64,000 nt of DNA, from positions 9,328,501 to 9,392,500 of the forward strand of contig NC_054750.1 of the NCBI RefSeq assembly GCF_018143015.1, written 5' to 3'. How positions within the stretch are numbered: position 1 is the first letter of the stretch; each line of letters begins with the position of its first letter. The notes under the pieces were generated by a model. That model was not told the DNA's origin and did no database searches. It worked only from the letters and a program-made list of their open reading frames with translations. This document shows positions 1 through 12,100 of the stretch, in pieces. The translations under genes were made by a program, and so were the position numbers. The DNA comes from Lytechinus variegatus (lineage: Eukaryota > Echinodermata > Echinoidea > Temnopleuroida > Toxopneustidae).

Positions 1-548
1 ATTCCATGTTCCATGTCATAATAAAATGTTATTGGCTGAAGATTCCATGTGAAGGTATTTATATGGGATAGTGATTATCACTATCATCAAAGAATTGCTA
101 TACCAAAAGAAGTCAGCCATTGTAAAGAGTATTTTATGACTAAATCCCTTTAGAGTTCATTGAAAGAATTTTGGAGCCAGCTAAATTTAGTAGGCAGCAT
201 AATACAGGACCCACATAAAACAATTTAGAAAATTAATTTATAGTCTATAGACTTTGTCTTTAGTATTAATATGCAACAGACTTTGGTAAAGGAGAACAAA
301 TAGAGATATCAGAGAGATGTAGTATCAACAAGTAACAAATGAGTTAATTAGACTGATTGAATTGTGACTTGTATGTTTTAATTGATAGAAAAATTCACAT
401 ACAGAACACAGCTGTAAATATTTTATCTCAAATACACAGGAATAATCATTAATGTAATCTTAATCTCATTTATTTTAAATGGCTACAGATGCAATTGAGA
501 ATATAAGGATGCTGAAATATTGCAGAAAAATTGAATAATCCAATCATT
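1..548. other. Intergenic, AT-rich, nothing recognised
   Basis: No coding pattern, splice-bounded frame or recognisable repeat seen on either strand. Confidence 0.5.
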
Positions 549-996
549 TAAAGGACAATTCCACCCCAACAAAAAGTTTATTTGTATAAACAGAGGAAAA
601 TCCAACAAACCTAAATTTCATCAAAATCAGATGTAAAATAACACAGTTCTGGCATTTTAAAGTTTCATTTAATTTCACAAAATGGCAATAAGCACATCCT
701 GCTCAGTTTGCAAATGAGGAGACTGGTGATGTCATACACTTATTATTTCTTTTGTATTTTATTATGTGAAATATGGAATATTAATTTTCTCCTCATTGTC
801 ATGTGAAGCAATTATTAATTCACTGAGTTGTCACTGAGTTGTGCATATCACTGTTTTGTGAAAAATAAACAAAATTTTAAAATGTAATAACTTTCTTACT
901 TTACATCCGATTTTGATGACATTTTCAGCATTATGCTAGTTTAATCTTTCTCTATTTATTCAAATCAACATTTTTCTGGAGTGGACTTGACCTCTA
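549..996. mobile_element. A-family foldback MITE, copy A1
   Basis: It begins TAAAGGACAATTCCACCCC and ends GGAGTGGACTTGACCTCTAA, the inverted complement. Just inside each end lies the shared core (CATCAAAATCAGATGTAAAA; on the right TTACATCCGATTTTGATG). The copy is shorter than A3-A5, having lost part of the centre. It is an imperfect palindrome with no coding capacity. Related copies are at 9009, 18979, 32993 and 50681. Confidence 0.75.
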
Positions 997-1317
997 ACAG
1001 AGCAGTGGAGAAGCACAAAGCTTACAAATTATTGAAAGTAGAAAATTACAATAATTGATATCTTTCCACCAAGTTTGCTTAGTTTTTGTCCTCTCCCTCA
1101 TCATATGAGATGCTATAGATCAGAAGCTTTGTATGTATATTTGGGGGTTTTTTTCAATGTGATTTTTTTTAATTATTTTGGTTGGTATGTTTTTATCTGT
1201 ACAAATATGTTCCTTTCTCTTTTATTTCACATTTAGTACAAACAACACATATGACATCATGATTTAGTTATAGAAAAATGCCGTACTGATTATTATGTAA
1301 CTGCTTTATGTTATGAT

Positions 1318-1704
1318 GGCTGCGTTCTATGGAATAGTCTCCCCCAAAACCCTCAACAATTTCAAACTCTGTTAAAAGACATTTCCTCAATCTTGCCTAG
1401 GCCGATCAACTGGGATGCAATACCTTTCCCCCTTTTAGGACTGATGCTATTAACTATTATCTCTTTTTTTTTATGTATTGCTTCATATAATCACTTTAGT
1501 CACTTAATCATGCTTTATACGTCTGTACATGTATCTTAATAATATCATATGGACTGATGATTGTACATGTGTATGTATTATCACCATTTACTGTTTTTAA
1601 TTGTATATAGTTGTATTGTTTGTTTTCCAGGGCCTCATGGAAGATCAACTTTTGTTGAATGAGCTACCCTGGTGAAATATTGAATAAATAAATAAATAAG
1701 AAAA
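1318..1704 (+). mobile_element. LINE 3'-end remnant (CR1/L2-like)
   Basis: A decayed frame near 1320-1440 reads like the end of a reverse-transcriptase ORF (WNSLPKTLNNFKL-type: TCTATGGAATAGTCTCCCCC). A 3' UTR follows with GGGCCTCATGGAAGATCAAC and GAGCTACCCTGGTGAAAT, then an (AATA)n tail at 1682-1700. The same UTR style occurs reversed at 10390-10490. It is heavily 5'-truncated; the clade call is tentative. Confidence 0.55.
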
Positions 1705-1989
1705 AACACATTGCAATATATGTAAATGTATCTCGCAAGGCAATCAATGCCTTATAATATACTCAGATGAAGTAATCTAAATACATCAAGTATTCAGTTT
1801 TCTTGACTGCATATCAAAATCAATTACAAAAACACATTTTAGATCATCTATTGAACTTCATTTAAAATGTTGCAAAAATCCTCTCATTTTAGTCAACTAT
1901 TTCACATATAAACACCCATAATGGTATTACCAGTAGGCCTACTGCATTTTCATTATGATGAAAGTACAATACAATAAAAAAGTTTCATT

Positions 1990-2570
1990 ACGTGAAAACA
2001 CCATTTGGAGTCGGACCGCAGTTCAGATTGCAAACTGCGGTGTTATACCCAATTTTTCGTTTGGATCTCCCAAATATTATTTCCAAGCCCTTAGCACCCG
2101 CGCTTGGCAAGGTAATCCAGGGGTAATACTTGCTGTCTCAATTTCACCCCCACAGGCCAGTATATGAGCGTTTAGCAAAGGACCAAAAGATAAACAACAG
2201 CTGTGCTATTACGTAAGACTTCTCTGCCTGTAGTTGGACCTTCGGAATGAAATTATTGTATTCGATATTTAATCACGTTTTCAAAGGCATATTGTATTCA
2301 GTAATCCAATGTTAGTCCATTTTCAATTTCGACCGAAGAAAATCGATCTCGAATAAGGAAAGTAAACGAATAAAAATGACGGCATGTTTTGCAGAAATCG
2401 AGCTCAGCGCTGCGCATGCATCCCATCGTGTGTGGCCCCCTACTGTGACTGTATATGCCGGGCTCTTGTGTTATCTTCAGACCGACGTCAAGAAACAGGT
2501 GTTTTGATACTTAAATTGCTTGCTTGGGGCATGTTAGGGTTTGTCGTATTTGGAGAAGAGAAATGATGAG
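1990..2570. promoter_or_regulatory. GC-richer patch, possible promoter or first exon of an unseen neighbour
   Basis: This patch is clearly richer in GC and CpG than the flanks. It contains TTACGTAA-type and TGCGCATGCA (NRF1-like half palindrome, about 2412-2421) sequences and a plausible donor after AAGAAACAG near 2500. No family-recognisable peptide is present. It could be the promoter of a gene reading left out of the window, or a relic of a repeat. Confidence 0.25.
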
Positions 2571-2626
2571 AAGGGAAACCGGGGTATAGTGATCTCAAAT
2601 GGAAGTTTTTTGTCATGTGGCAATAT

Positions 2627-2665
2627 GAAATATTAAGCTAAACGTAGAAATATTAAGCTAAACGT
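2627..2665 (+). repeat. 19-bp tandem duplication
   Basis: GAAATATTAAGCTAAACGTA is present twice in direct succession. Confidence 0.8.
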
Positions 2666-2937
2666 AATTTACAACACTGAATATCTTCTTGCTTCATTGG
2701 ATGACCTTCACCTCAGGCCAAAATTCATCAAAAAAAGTTCTACCAATAAATTGAAGAAAACAAATTGCATGGTTTCAACTGCCTAGCTACAGATAAAAAT
2801 GTTGGTGATTTTTTTACCTGATTGCTATAAGAAAGCATGAATGCTTGTAAGCAAGCAACCAGAGGACCAACAGCTTAAGATCCTCTCTGAGGAACCTGAT
2901 AATAAAGATAAATGCCTTACCAAAGGACAATAGCGCA

Positions 2938-2999
2938 CCAAGTGGGAATCAAATCCAGGTCACTAGAACCGCCGCTATACCCATTGAGCCTCATCATGG
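2938..2999 (-). mobile_element. tRNA-like SINE head remnant
   Basis: Reverse complement shows GGCTCAATGGGTATAGCGG (A-box-like) and GGATTTGATTCCC (B-box-like) at tRNA spacing. The body is not recognisable. It is a degenerate promoter head, not a functional tRNA. Confidence 0.4.
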
Positions 3000-4003
3000 T
3001 CACTTGCAATTGATTTCAAAAGTTCAAATTCATAACTGAATCCCTGAGTTGTAATTTATTTTTCTTTAAATGTTGAACATTTATCAAAAAAGGCAGTCCA
3101 CTGGGACAGTAAGTTGGTTTTCATTTAATATGAATTTTTTACTTTTACACTTTTCATTCTTATACGCAAGTAGCCCCATATGTCATGCAACTAGAATTCC
3201 ATATTGCTATTTTCTTATAAAATGATATAACCAACCTATATGAATGATATGTTCTCAATATGTTGCTATGAAAAACAAATATTTCAACCACAATGAACCA
3301 CATCTACATGAGATATGGATCGAGAGCTGCTCATTTAACATGTGGTATCAAAATATCCAACCTTTAAAAGAAATGATATAATTCAATCATGCTTTTTAAT
3401 TGATTTTTACCAAGACTGCATTAACATGTGTCTCTTAATAATTTTCCTTAATCAAAGCCAACATGACATCAGAGAGGACTTCCTTTTTAACTGGGATCGG
3501 ATACTTAAAGAAGTAATCCCTCTGGCAGCTTTAATAGCTTATGATCCCTGTACAAACCCTATGAAAATCAAATAATTCAGTATTCAAAAGGTTAAAACAT
3601 CTTCCTTATTTAACCCAATGTCTATTGTCTAGTATTGGATTCAACATTAAGCGGAATGGATTCAAACAATCTTATATTCACTACATACATTGAAATTTAT
3701 TTCGTCAGTTCATACAATACGATATCTTCTCCAGAAATTCATGGAATTCATTTTCTTTCAGATTATCTTTCAATCGAATGTGACACAGTTTTTAATTCAG
3801 GATCTTTTCTACACAATATTCCCTTCCAGGTGGTCATAACAGTTTTTATATTCTAGCATATTGAGTTAGACACGTTTCCTTAGCATCCAAATATCAAAAC
3901 CTATTTTTTTTATTTTCAATAATTTAGAATTTTACAAGGCAAGTTCAACTTCCAGCAAGGATTGGATTAGAATTTAATCTACGATCCAGTTGCAAGAAAA
4001 AAC
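3000..4003. other. Intergenic, no gene seen
   Basis: AT-rich DNA with short chance frames of up to 77 codons that look like no known protein and lack splice-consistent neighbours. Confidence 0.5.
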
Positions 4004-4718
4004 AAAATTTCAATTTCTAAGTGCTCAGCGAACACTTCTGCCAAATTCAAATAATTTCTTTTACCGGTATAAAAATACATTCTTCAATTCCTAAAATGCA
4101 AAACAAATTCAAATTTGAACATTTAGCAAGTTACAAAGGCTTCATTCAATAAGATTTCAATTTCTTAGAGCTCAGCGAATACTATTGTCAAATTCAACTA
4201 ATTTCATTTACCAATATAAAATACATTCTTCAATTCCTAAAATGTAAACAAATTCAGATTTGAACATTCAGCAAGTTATTAAAGTTCCATTCAATAAGAT
4301 TTCAATTTCTTAGTGCTCAGCAAGCACTATTATCAAATTCAACTAATTTTCATTTACCAGTATAAAATACATTCTTCAATACCTAAAATGTGAACGAATT
4401 CAAATTTGAACATTTAGTAAGTTACAAGTTTCATTCAATAAGATTTCAATTTCTTAGTACTCAGTGAATACTATTCTCAAATTCAACTAATTTTATTTAC
4501 CAATATAAAATACATTCTTCAATTCCTAAAATGTGAACGAATTCAAATTTGAACATTCAGCAAGTTACTAAAGTTCCATTCAATAAGATTTCAATTTCTT
4601 AGTGCTCAGCGAACACTATTGTCAAATTCAACTAATTTCATTTACCAATATAAAATTCCTAAAATGTGAACGAATTCAAATTTGAACATTTAACAAGTTA
4701 CAAAAATTTCATTCAATA
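4004..4718 (+). repeat. 145-bp tandem array, about 5 copies
   Basis: Units start at about 4004, 4151, 4296, 4440 and 4585, giving periods of 147, 145, 144 and 145 bp. The anchor is AAGATTTCAATTTCTTAG followed by a CTCAGYGAAYAC-type block. The last unit is shortened near TATAAAATTC and the array stops at about 4718. Units differ by scattered substitutions. The array lies downstream of PAXX; no coding frame persists across units. Confidence 0.9.
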
Positions 4719-6116
4719 TCCTAACCTTAATTTTTTCACCAAAGAATGTGACTATCTAATGCGTAGTTTGAATATTTTTTTTAATTCTAACTTTCCATAA
4801 ATAAAAAGATGAATTTTCTGTGAATTGAAGACCAACAATAAATGTATTGAAGGGGATAATATTTTGGATTTCTTGTTAAAATGACATTTCAATGAGGAAA
4901 CAAGTTCATTTCATTGAGTAGAATTTCATTTCATGAGCCATTTCATTTCATAACATTTAATTATTGTATAAATGCTGAATCGTATCTTTATCACAATAAT
5001 GATGCTCTCATATTTTGAAAATTTTATTTACATTTCCATGTGAATACAAATGTTAGTTTAAAAAAAAGACAATATATTGACAGCAATAATGAAAGTTCAC
5101 TTGCATGAAAAGTTTCAATGCACTTGCCCTGGAAAGGATAAGTAATCGAAGTTGTAATCAAATTTCTAATATGTTTATTGAAATATTGACCAAACTCCTG
5201 ACCAACAGTCTAAATTCAGTCATAAACAGTGATTTCAAGAAAAGCAATGCTTCATGATTTTTCTAGAGCAAATTAATTAAAGTGTCCATAGCTTTACAGG
5301 CAAATTAAAGAAAGAATTGATTTCAAGTCTCTGCAAATTTCATTATTTTCATTATTGATTAAGTGCCCAAAACTCAAAATGGCAAATAATTGATTTGCAT
5401 CCTTCTTTTTATCAACAATTGATTTCTTCTTTTTTAACTGCCATCTTCATTGGATAATACACAATGAGGAAACAGGGATATTTGATTAAATGTCTACAAA
5501 TTTCTGTTAGAGTACTAACAAGGTTTGGTTTCTCTGTCTTCATATCTCACATTTTCTTGCCAGCAAGACATTTCATTCTAGTTTATAAATATGGTCTCTT
5601 TTCAATCAAGCATCAAGACCAGCCTATATACATTGTGTACAAGTAAAGGTGGACTGAACACATTGACAGGAGTAATTATAGTGGTATTAAAAACATTGTT
5701 GTCCTGCACAATACATATTAAAAATAGATTATATTTCTAATTATTCTTTATTGTCTATTGTTAAGAATGTCACCCTTGAATAATTAAAACAAATACTTGT
5801 AGTATTCCTAATTAAATTTGCAGTTAATGAAATGTAATACGGATATATTATTAACATTACACCAGTCAGCTTTGTAATACACCAAATGTATCCTTGAATT
5901 CTCAGCTCCATCCAAGAGGTTGTATATCGCATTGGCAATGGAATAGCATCAGATTAGTGAGACCTATCCTATAGCTTGACACACTGGATAGTACTCTGGA
6001 TTCTGGACAGCTTTCACAGCATCTATGATTCATCACAACCATATTGAAAGACCTCTGTGACTATAATAGGAGTCCATGTTGAAATTCATTGCAAGCATAA
6101 TATTGATCTTTTGGCA
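4719..6116. other. 3' flank of PAXX, probably including its 3' UTR
   Basis: AT-rich, with no gene recognised. The part next to 6117 should be PAXX 3' UTR on the minus strand, perhaps to the AATAAA at 5747-5752. Confidence 0.4.
5747..5752 (-). promoter_or_regulatory. Candidate PAXX polyadenylation signal
   Basis: AATAAA on the minus strand, about 365 bp past the PAXX stop codon (6117-6119). It is the first full hexamer I noticed in the expected direction. AT-rich DNA gives chance matches, so confidence is low. Confidence 0.3.
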
Positions 6117-9100
6117 TCAGTCAAACTCCACCCCTTTGGCAGCTTTCCGCCTGTAATATCAATGGTAAGAAAATCAAGAAAGCATGAGTTAGTTTAAGCA
6201 TCCGGCTATTGGTATGTTGATTGAATCGCATAAATGCATAAATCAAGGAGCTATTATTAGAACTGATAGAAAGAGACATGAGTGTATAGATAAAGTCATA
6301 CTCTAAGGTTTCGAACCATGTATGGGCCAATCAAGCATGAATCACCTGGTAATGTAATCAATCAGACCCCCCTCGACTTAAAATCCACACCAAATGTTCC
6401 CTCAAGTATCTAATAGAGCCATGTCAAATTTTATGCCCTAAGGTCACACGGTTGCTAAGTTACAGCCTGAACTAGTAACCAATGCATTGACAGTAAATCG
6501 TCATTCTTGAATATTTAAAAAACATGAGTATTGGGAAAAGTGAATCATTATGTGGAGTTATTCTTCAGTAGAGAACTTACATTTGCTTTCGTGATCAGCA
6601 TTCTATCTATACACAATTCACACATTATAACAGTTGTATACATAAGTGCAAAACTGAAGAAACTGGTAGGACATATTCTCTTGTTTTCATTTAACATATC
6701 ATCTTTCATGATTTTCAAATGTTCTTTGAATGAGTGTAAGCCAGTTCGTAGTTCCTTTCTGCGCATGATCAAAAGATTCTACGCATGATCAGAAGAAGGT
6801 CATTTGTACTAAAGTGGCATGGCGTTTTAAAATCTAATGAGATAAGCACCAACTTTGATGTCTTCATTATTCATATATTCTTTTGAATTGTCGTTTTCAT
6901 TTACATCCACAAAAAACGACAATACTTCCACGAACGACTGGTATTTCACAGTTTGCAAAGTACATTGTGCAACATGCTAAGATATGCATTCGAAGAAGTT
7001 ATGCAACAAATGCCATCATTAAGTGTTCATTTGTGTGCTATTCTAGTCATCTGGTCTATTCAATTTCTTCATCCTGCTATGTAAGGCAAGCTTGCGTAAT
7101 ATCTTGCTTTGAAATCTGCCTATCATAATGAAAGAAATGAAAGGTCATTTGACCAAAATTGTCCATGAAGTAATTACGAACTGGTCTATTCACATACAGA
7201 TTTCAATGAATCAATATATCAATGCCATGAAAAAATAGAAATTAATTCATGTAGTTAAAAGCATGAATAACGAGATACAATCCAGATGAAAATAAAATAA
7301 AGTTATTATATAGAATATATACCACATTATTACATGTAAATAACATCTCTGTGTGCTTCCAAAAATCTTGCATATCAAAATTCCACCAGTTTTGCCAAGT
7401 AGTATTTCATTTTATGTACATAGTGTATGTAGTCAACATCTAAAAATAAGATTTCAAGGAATGAAACTTGCCAAGTCTCAATTTTTTGTGAGTGCAGCAC
7501 AGTTACGGTGGGAAAATCACTTGCTGAAGGAAATGAATGATATATGACTGGGATTCAAACACACCACCCTCTGATTTAAAGGAAAAGACTCTTCTTCTTC
7601 TTTGGGTATACTGCCCAACGCCCTACAGTAGGAGCCAACCGGGCAGGAAGTGCGCAGGTGTTTGGCACAGAGAGAGAAGATGCTCACCTCTCGATATCTG
7701 ATTGGGGGTTGCAGGTGGACCACTACACTGGGGTTTCCCCCTACTCTTATTCGAATAGTGCAGTGGGTTCTTAACGTGCAAAGGTGGTGACTCTCCTCTA
7801 CACAGGGCCTCCATTTAACGTCCTTGTAACGTCCCTGTAACATAGCCTGCATCTATGGAACAGGGGAGAGATGCTTGCACACAACGCACTGGCTTCAGTC
7901 ATCCGCCCAGGGTGGACTCGAACCCACGATCTTTGGTTCGATGGGCAGACGCTTTACCGACTGAGCCAACTTCGCTCTCAGCACAATGATGCTCCCATTT
8001 GAGATTATTTGTCAATGACTTACTTTTTACTGGATGGGTTGACTATGCTGAGGCCTTGTTGCTTGACAATCTTGGGCTGGTTTCCTGATTGCTTCTTCAT
8101 CTCAAAATCTACAAATAACAAATAATAATACCGGTATCCTAATAATGATCTTACTTGGTAATATGTTACCCTGATGTTTTGTTGGATAACCAAGTACAAG
8201 GTACTTGACTTTCACCTCTTTTTTGTCCCATTCCTTTTCTAATGTTGGACAATATGCTCTTTTTACCACCAGCTAAATGGGAAGAGGCTTTAAACTATTT
8301 CTTCTGATAATCAAAAGTCAACAGCTGGTATTCTTTGTGTGTGTGTGTGTGTTTCTTTCTCTTCTAGGGCTGTTATCATTGAGAAAATTCTGTCGATATC
8401 ATGCTAAAAATATCTTACCAATATGGATAACTATCAACAAAAGAACATAATCAAAAGGCATTTTCCATTTGAAAAGCCACTTTTGAAGGGCCGTTTCCAT
8501 GAAATCGCGGAAAATCACTGTGTCCCTACATAATAGCGGGTATTATCGACAACAAGAAAAAAGTTATCGATATTGCTAGGTGGCAAAATACAAGCGATTA
8601 TCGACAGGACTAGCGATAAAGATGTTATCGATAACAGCCCTATTCTCTTCTGATAATGTATTTTGTATCTGTATTGATGTTCATGATCAATTTACTGATA
8701 CTTGCTTTTGTTATGAGTATCATGATAGCATATATACCTTGGAAATGACCTAGAATAAATGAATGCTCTCTAAAAACATTGTACGGCCAGTTTATAGTAA
8801 TCTTAATGACGAGATACATGTGTATGAATTATTTTACCTGGTAATATGTTGCCCTGGTCAGTGGTACTTGTCCTCTGTTTCTTCAGCAATGCCAACTCTT
8901 CTTCTTGAGTGATCTTTGCTGTAAATGATATTTTAATTGAAAATGATTTTTTTTTTCTGATTCTAAAGGCAACCCCTGTGTTACCATGTGTGCGCTACAG
9001 TCTACGCCACAAAAAGTTTATTTGAATAAAAAGGAAAAATCCAATAAAAATAACACTGATAATTTCATCAAAATCGGATGTAAAATAAGAAAGTTATGAC

Positions 9101-12100
9101 ATTTTAAAGTTTCGCTTAATTTCACAAAACAGTATATGCACATCCTGGTCGGTATGCAAATAAGGAGACTGATGATGCCATCAACTCACTATTTCTTTTG
9201 TATTTTATTATATGAAGTATGAAATATTCTAATTTTCTTCTCATTGTTTTTTTTAAACAAGTGCACACCTAGTTACCAATAATGCATATAGCATTTCCAT
9301 TTATTGTCAAGTGAAACAATGATTAATTCCTCCCTGAACATGTGTAATTAGAATTGTTTAATACTATATGGTTCAGTCAAGTTGGTCTAAATTGTCAAAT
9401 CTGTAAAAATTGAAATATTGTATAATTCAAACAATAAAAAACAAAAGAAATAGTGAGGGACATCATAAACAAACTGAGTTGTGCATACATGTATCACTGT
9501 TATGTGAAAAACAAGCAAAAGTGTAAAATGACATAACTTTCGTATTCTACATCCGACTTTGATGACATTTTTACCATTATGCTGGTTTTATTTTCTCTAT
9601 TTATTCAAATCAACATTTTTCCAGGATGGATTTGACCTTTAATGAAAAGGATTGCTAAAAAAAATCCGAAACCATTTGTGTTGTAAGAAAGTAAGACAAT
9701 GAGTTGCTTCAACAAATTCTAATCCAATGGCCATTTTTGTGGGCAAAGGGGTGTTTTCTTCATAATTCTTCATGAAAATTTTTTATGGTCATTTTATTTT
9801 CCATCTCTTCATAATGATCACTGTAATAAAGCCAACAAGTGGAACGCCTCTGGCAGTCTCGCCTGCATCGCGCGATTCAATATAGCAGCAGTGCTGATTT
9901 TGAAAACTACTATGGAATAATTATTCACAAAAAACACCATTCATAAAATGATACAATACACAACAAAAGTAGACACAGTTTTTAATGGCCTCGCAACAAT
10001 TTACCCAAGAATTAACTTGGAGCCAGAAGATATAAATGATATTAATGAAGCCTTTTCATTCTGAAGAAATGATTCGCTTTTTTGGGGGGGAGTTCAATGT
10101 TATAATTAAAGGGGTCCTCTTCATACACTTCATCACTGCGTTCACCTGTTAGTTTCTTTTTCAAATCACTGGAATATTCTGCAAAGTAGAAGAGCGCCCT
10201 CTGTAAATCAGCTTTGCTCTCATCAGCCCTGGCTTCAAAAAGGTCGTAGCTGAGGGCATTTGGACCACTTCCAACTGTCAGGAGGACTTTATGGTTCTGG
10301 AGTGTCACTGTAATGTCCCCAGCTCTGAAAGCATTGCTGTAGGGAATAAAGTGGATAGACAATGGAACAGTGCATGCATCAGCGTGATGTTATATTTTTA
10401 TTTATTTTTTATTTATTTTCAGTTTTATTTAATCAGGGTGGCCTCATCAGTTAACAAACTGCTGTCCTTGAGGGCCCTGAGATAAAAATCAATATGTACA
10501 ATATTTACAAAGAATGAATACATAAATCAAAATGGCATACACTAAAACAGTAAATAAAAACATTTAAAAAAAAATCTAATAAAAGATCAACATTGAATTT
10601 CAAGAAACAAAGGAAAAAGAAAAGGCTATCGGAAACTGCTACATACGATTTAACGGGAGAAGGATGGATGACTGGTGACAGAGTTATGTTCACATTGATT
10701 GATAATAATTTGAGTAGAGATTGTAATGTTTATATCGTGGCTGGATCACTACAGAGAGGGTGATCGACTGCCCCGCCCCCCCACCCACTCCCTCCCAATC
10801 TCCCATGAATATATTTTCAAGTGGTCGGTGTAATCATGTGATGTAAAAAATTTTAAAAAGGAACAAATTAAGTAAAAGGAAGAAACAGAGAGATAGGGAA
10901 GTCAAAATAGATTAAGTCTTTGGATTGCCAATTGTGTTAAATCCTAGTAAATAAAACTCTAAGGCCTGTATTCTGAAGTCAGGTATAATTTAAACTCTGG
11001 TCTAAAATTGTGTTTAACTATGGACAGCCAATCATGACATAAATCTCTAACAGAAGATGTTCATAGTATCAGCTCATTTGACTCTCAGATCATTCTAAAT
11101 AGTCTGAATTGACAAGATAATTGTCTTCACCATTAAAACACATTAGGAAAGAGCACAGTAAAACTAAGAAGTATACCATGTGAACAAATTTTGATGTGTT
11201 TGGCTTACCATAATTATAGCACAGGGTTAGACCGCAGAGTCTAAGCTAAACACGAGTTCAGTATACGGACCTAAATAGTTTACTGATAGCTCCTGAATCA
11301 ACCTGCTGTTATTCATTTTGTTGAATAATGAAATAACTTACAATACAATGTGAATAAACTTGAAAAATAAGAAATCCTTCAAAGTTTTTCTAGTTTATTT
11401 TGCCATCTTTGCTATTGGGCTTTTCAATAAAAGAGACATTTTTCAGTTGATCTGACAAAAAAAAAACCTAAAATGAAAAATGAATTACAAAGCTGAACTA
11501 TGACATTAATGAACCAACCTGAATCTTAAAAAATAAGCCTCATTTGTAGTCACATCTGCCAAATCTCTCTGAAAAAAGAAAAGATACCAGTAATATTCAG
11601 TGAACTGAAGGTGATGACATAACAGAATGTTGAGAGAGAAAGAGAGTGTGTCAAAGAAAAAAATAACGACTAAAAGGGAGAAGGATGGAAATAAAAAAAG
11701 AATGAACAACAGAAAGACAAAGTTTTAAAAGTTTATAAAAAGAAATATGGAAAAAGAAGCTGCTGAAAACTGCTTATCTAAAAAAAGAGCCAATTGGGTA
11801 AATTAGAGAGTCAAAAGGGGCCTAAGCTTTCGATCCTAGCAGAATCTTCTTCGGAGGCAAAAGGACCAAAAGAAATATGAGAAAGAAAGATTAAAGAAAG
11901 AATGGTAGAACATAAAAAAAGACAGAGAGAAGGGAATAAAGGAAGCAAGGTGATTATATTAATACTGTCAAAACCAGTATAAGTGTAAAATGCATGTTAA
12001 GAAAATAAAATCAGGAACCCTCTCAGTGCTTTTCAAATTAATAATAATAATAATAATTTGATACTTATATAGCACCTAACAAAATTTCTCTAAGCGCTTT

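Noticed and set aside
4004-4718. CRISPR-like array
   Set aside because: Units are contiguous 145-bp tandem repeats with no unique spacers, in an animal genome.
7517-7852. 111-codon minus-strand frame
   Set aside because: It lies wholly inside the tRNA-derived SINE at 7585-7979 and has no family likeness.
7910-7979. tRNA gene on the minus strand
   Set aside because: Box A and B are good but it is followed by a long SINE body and stems pair imperfectly.
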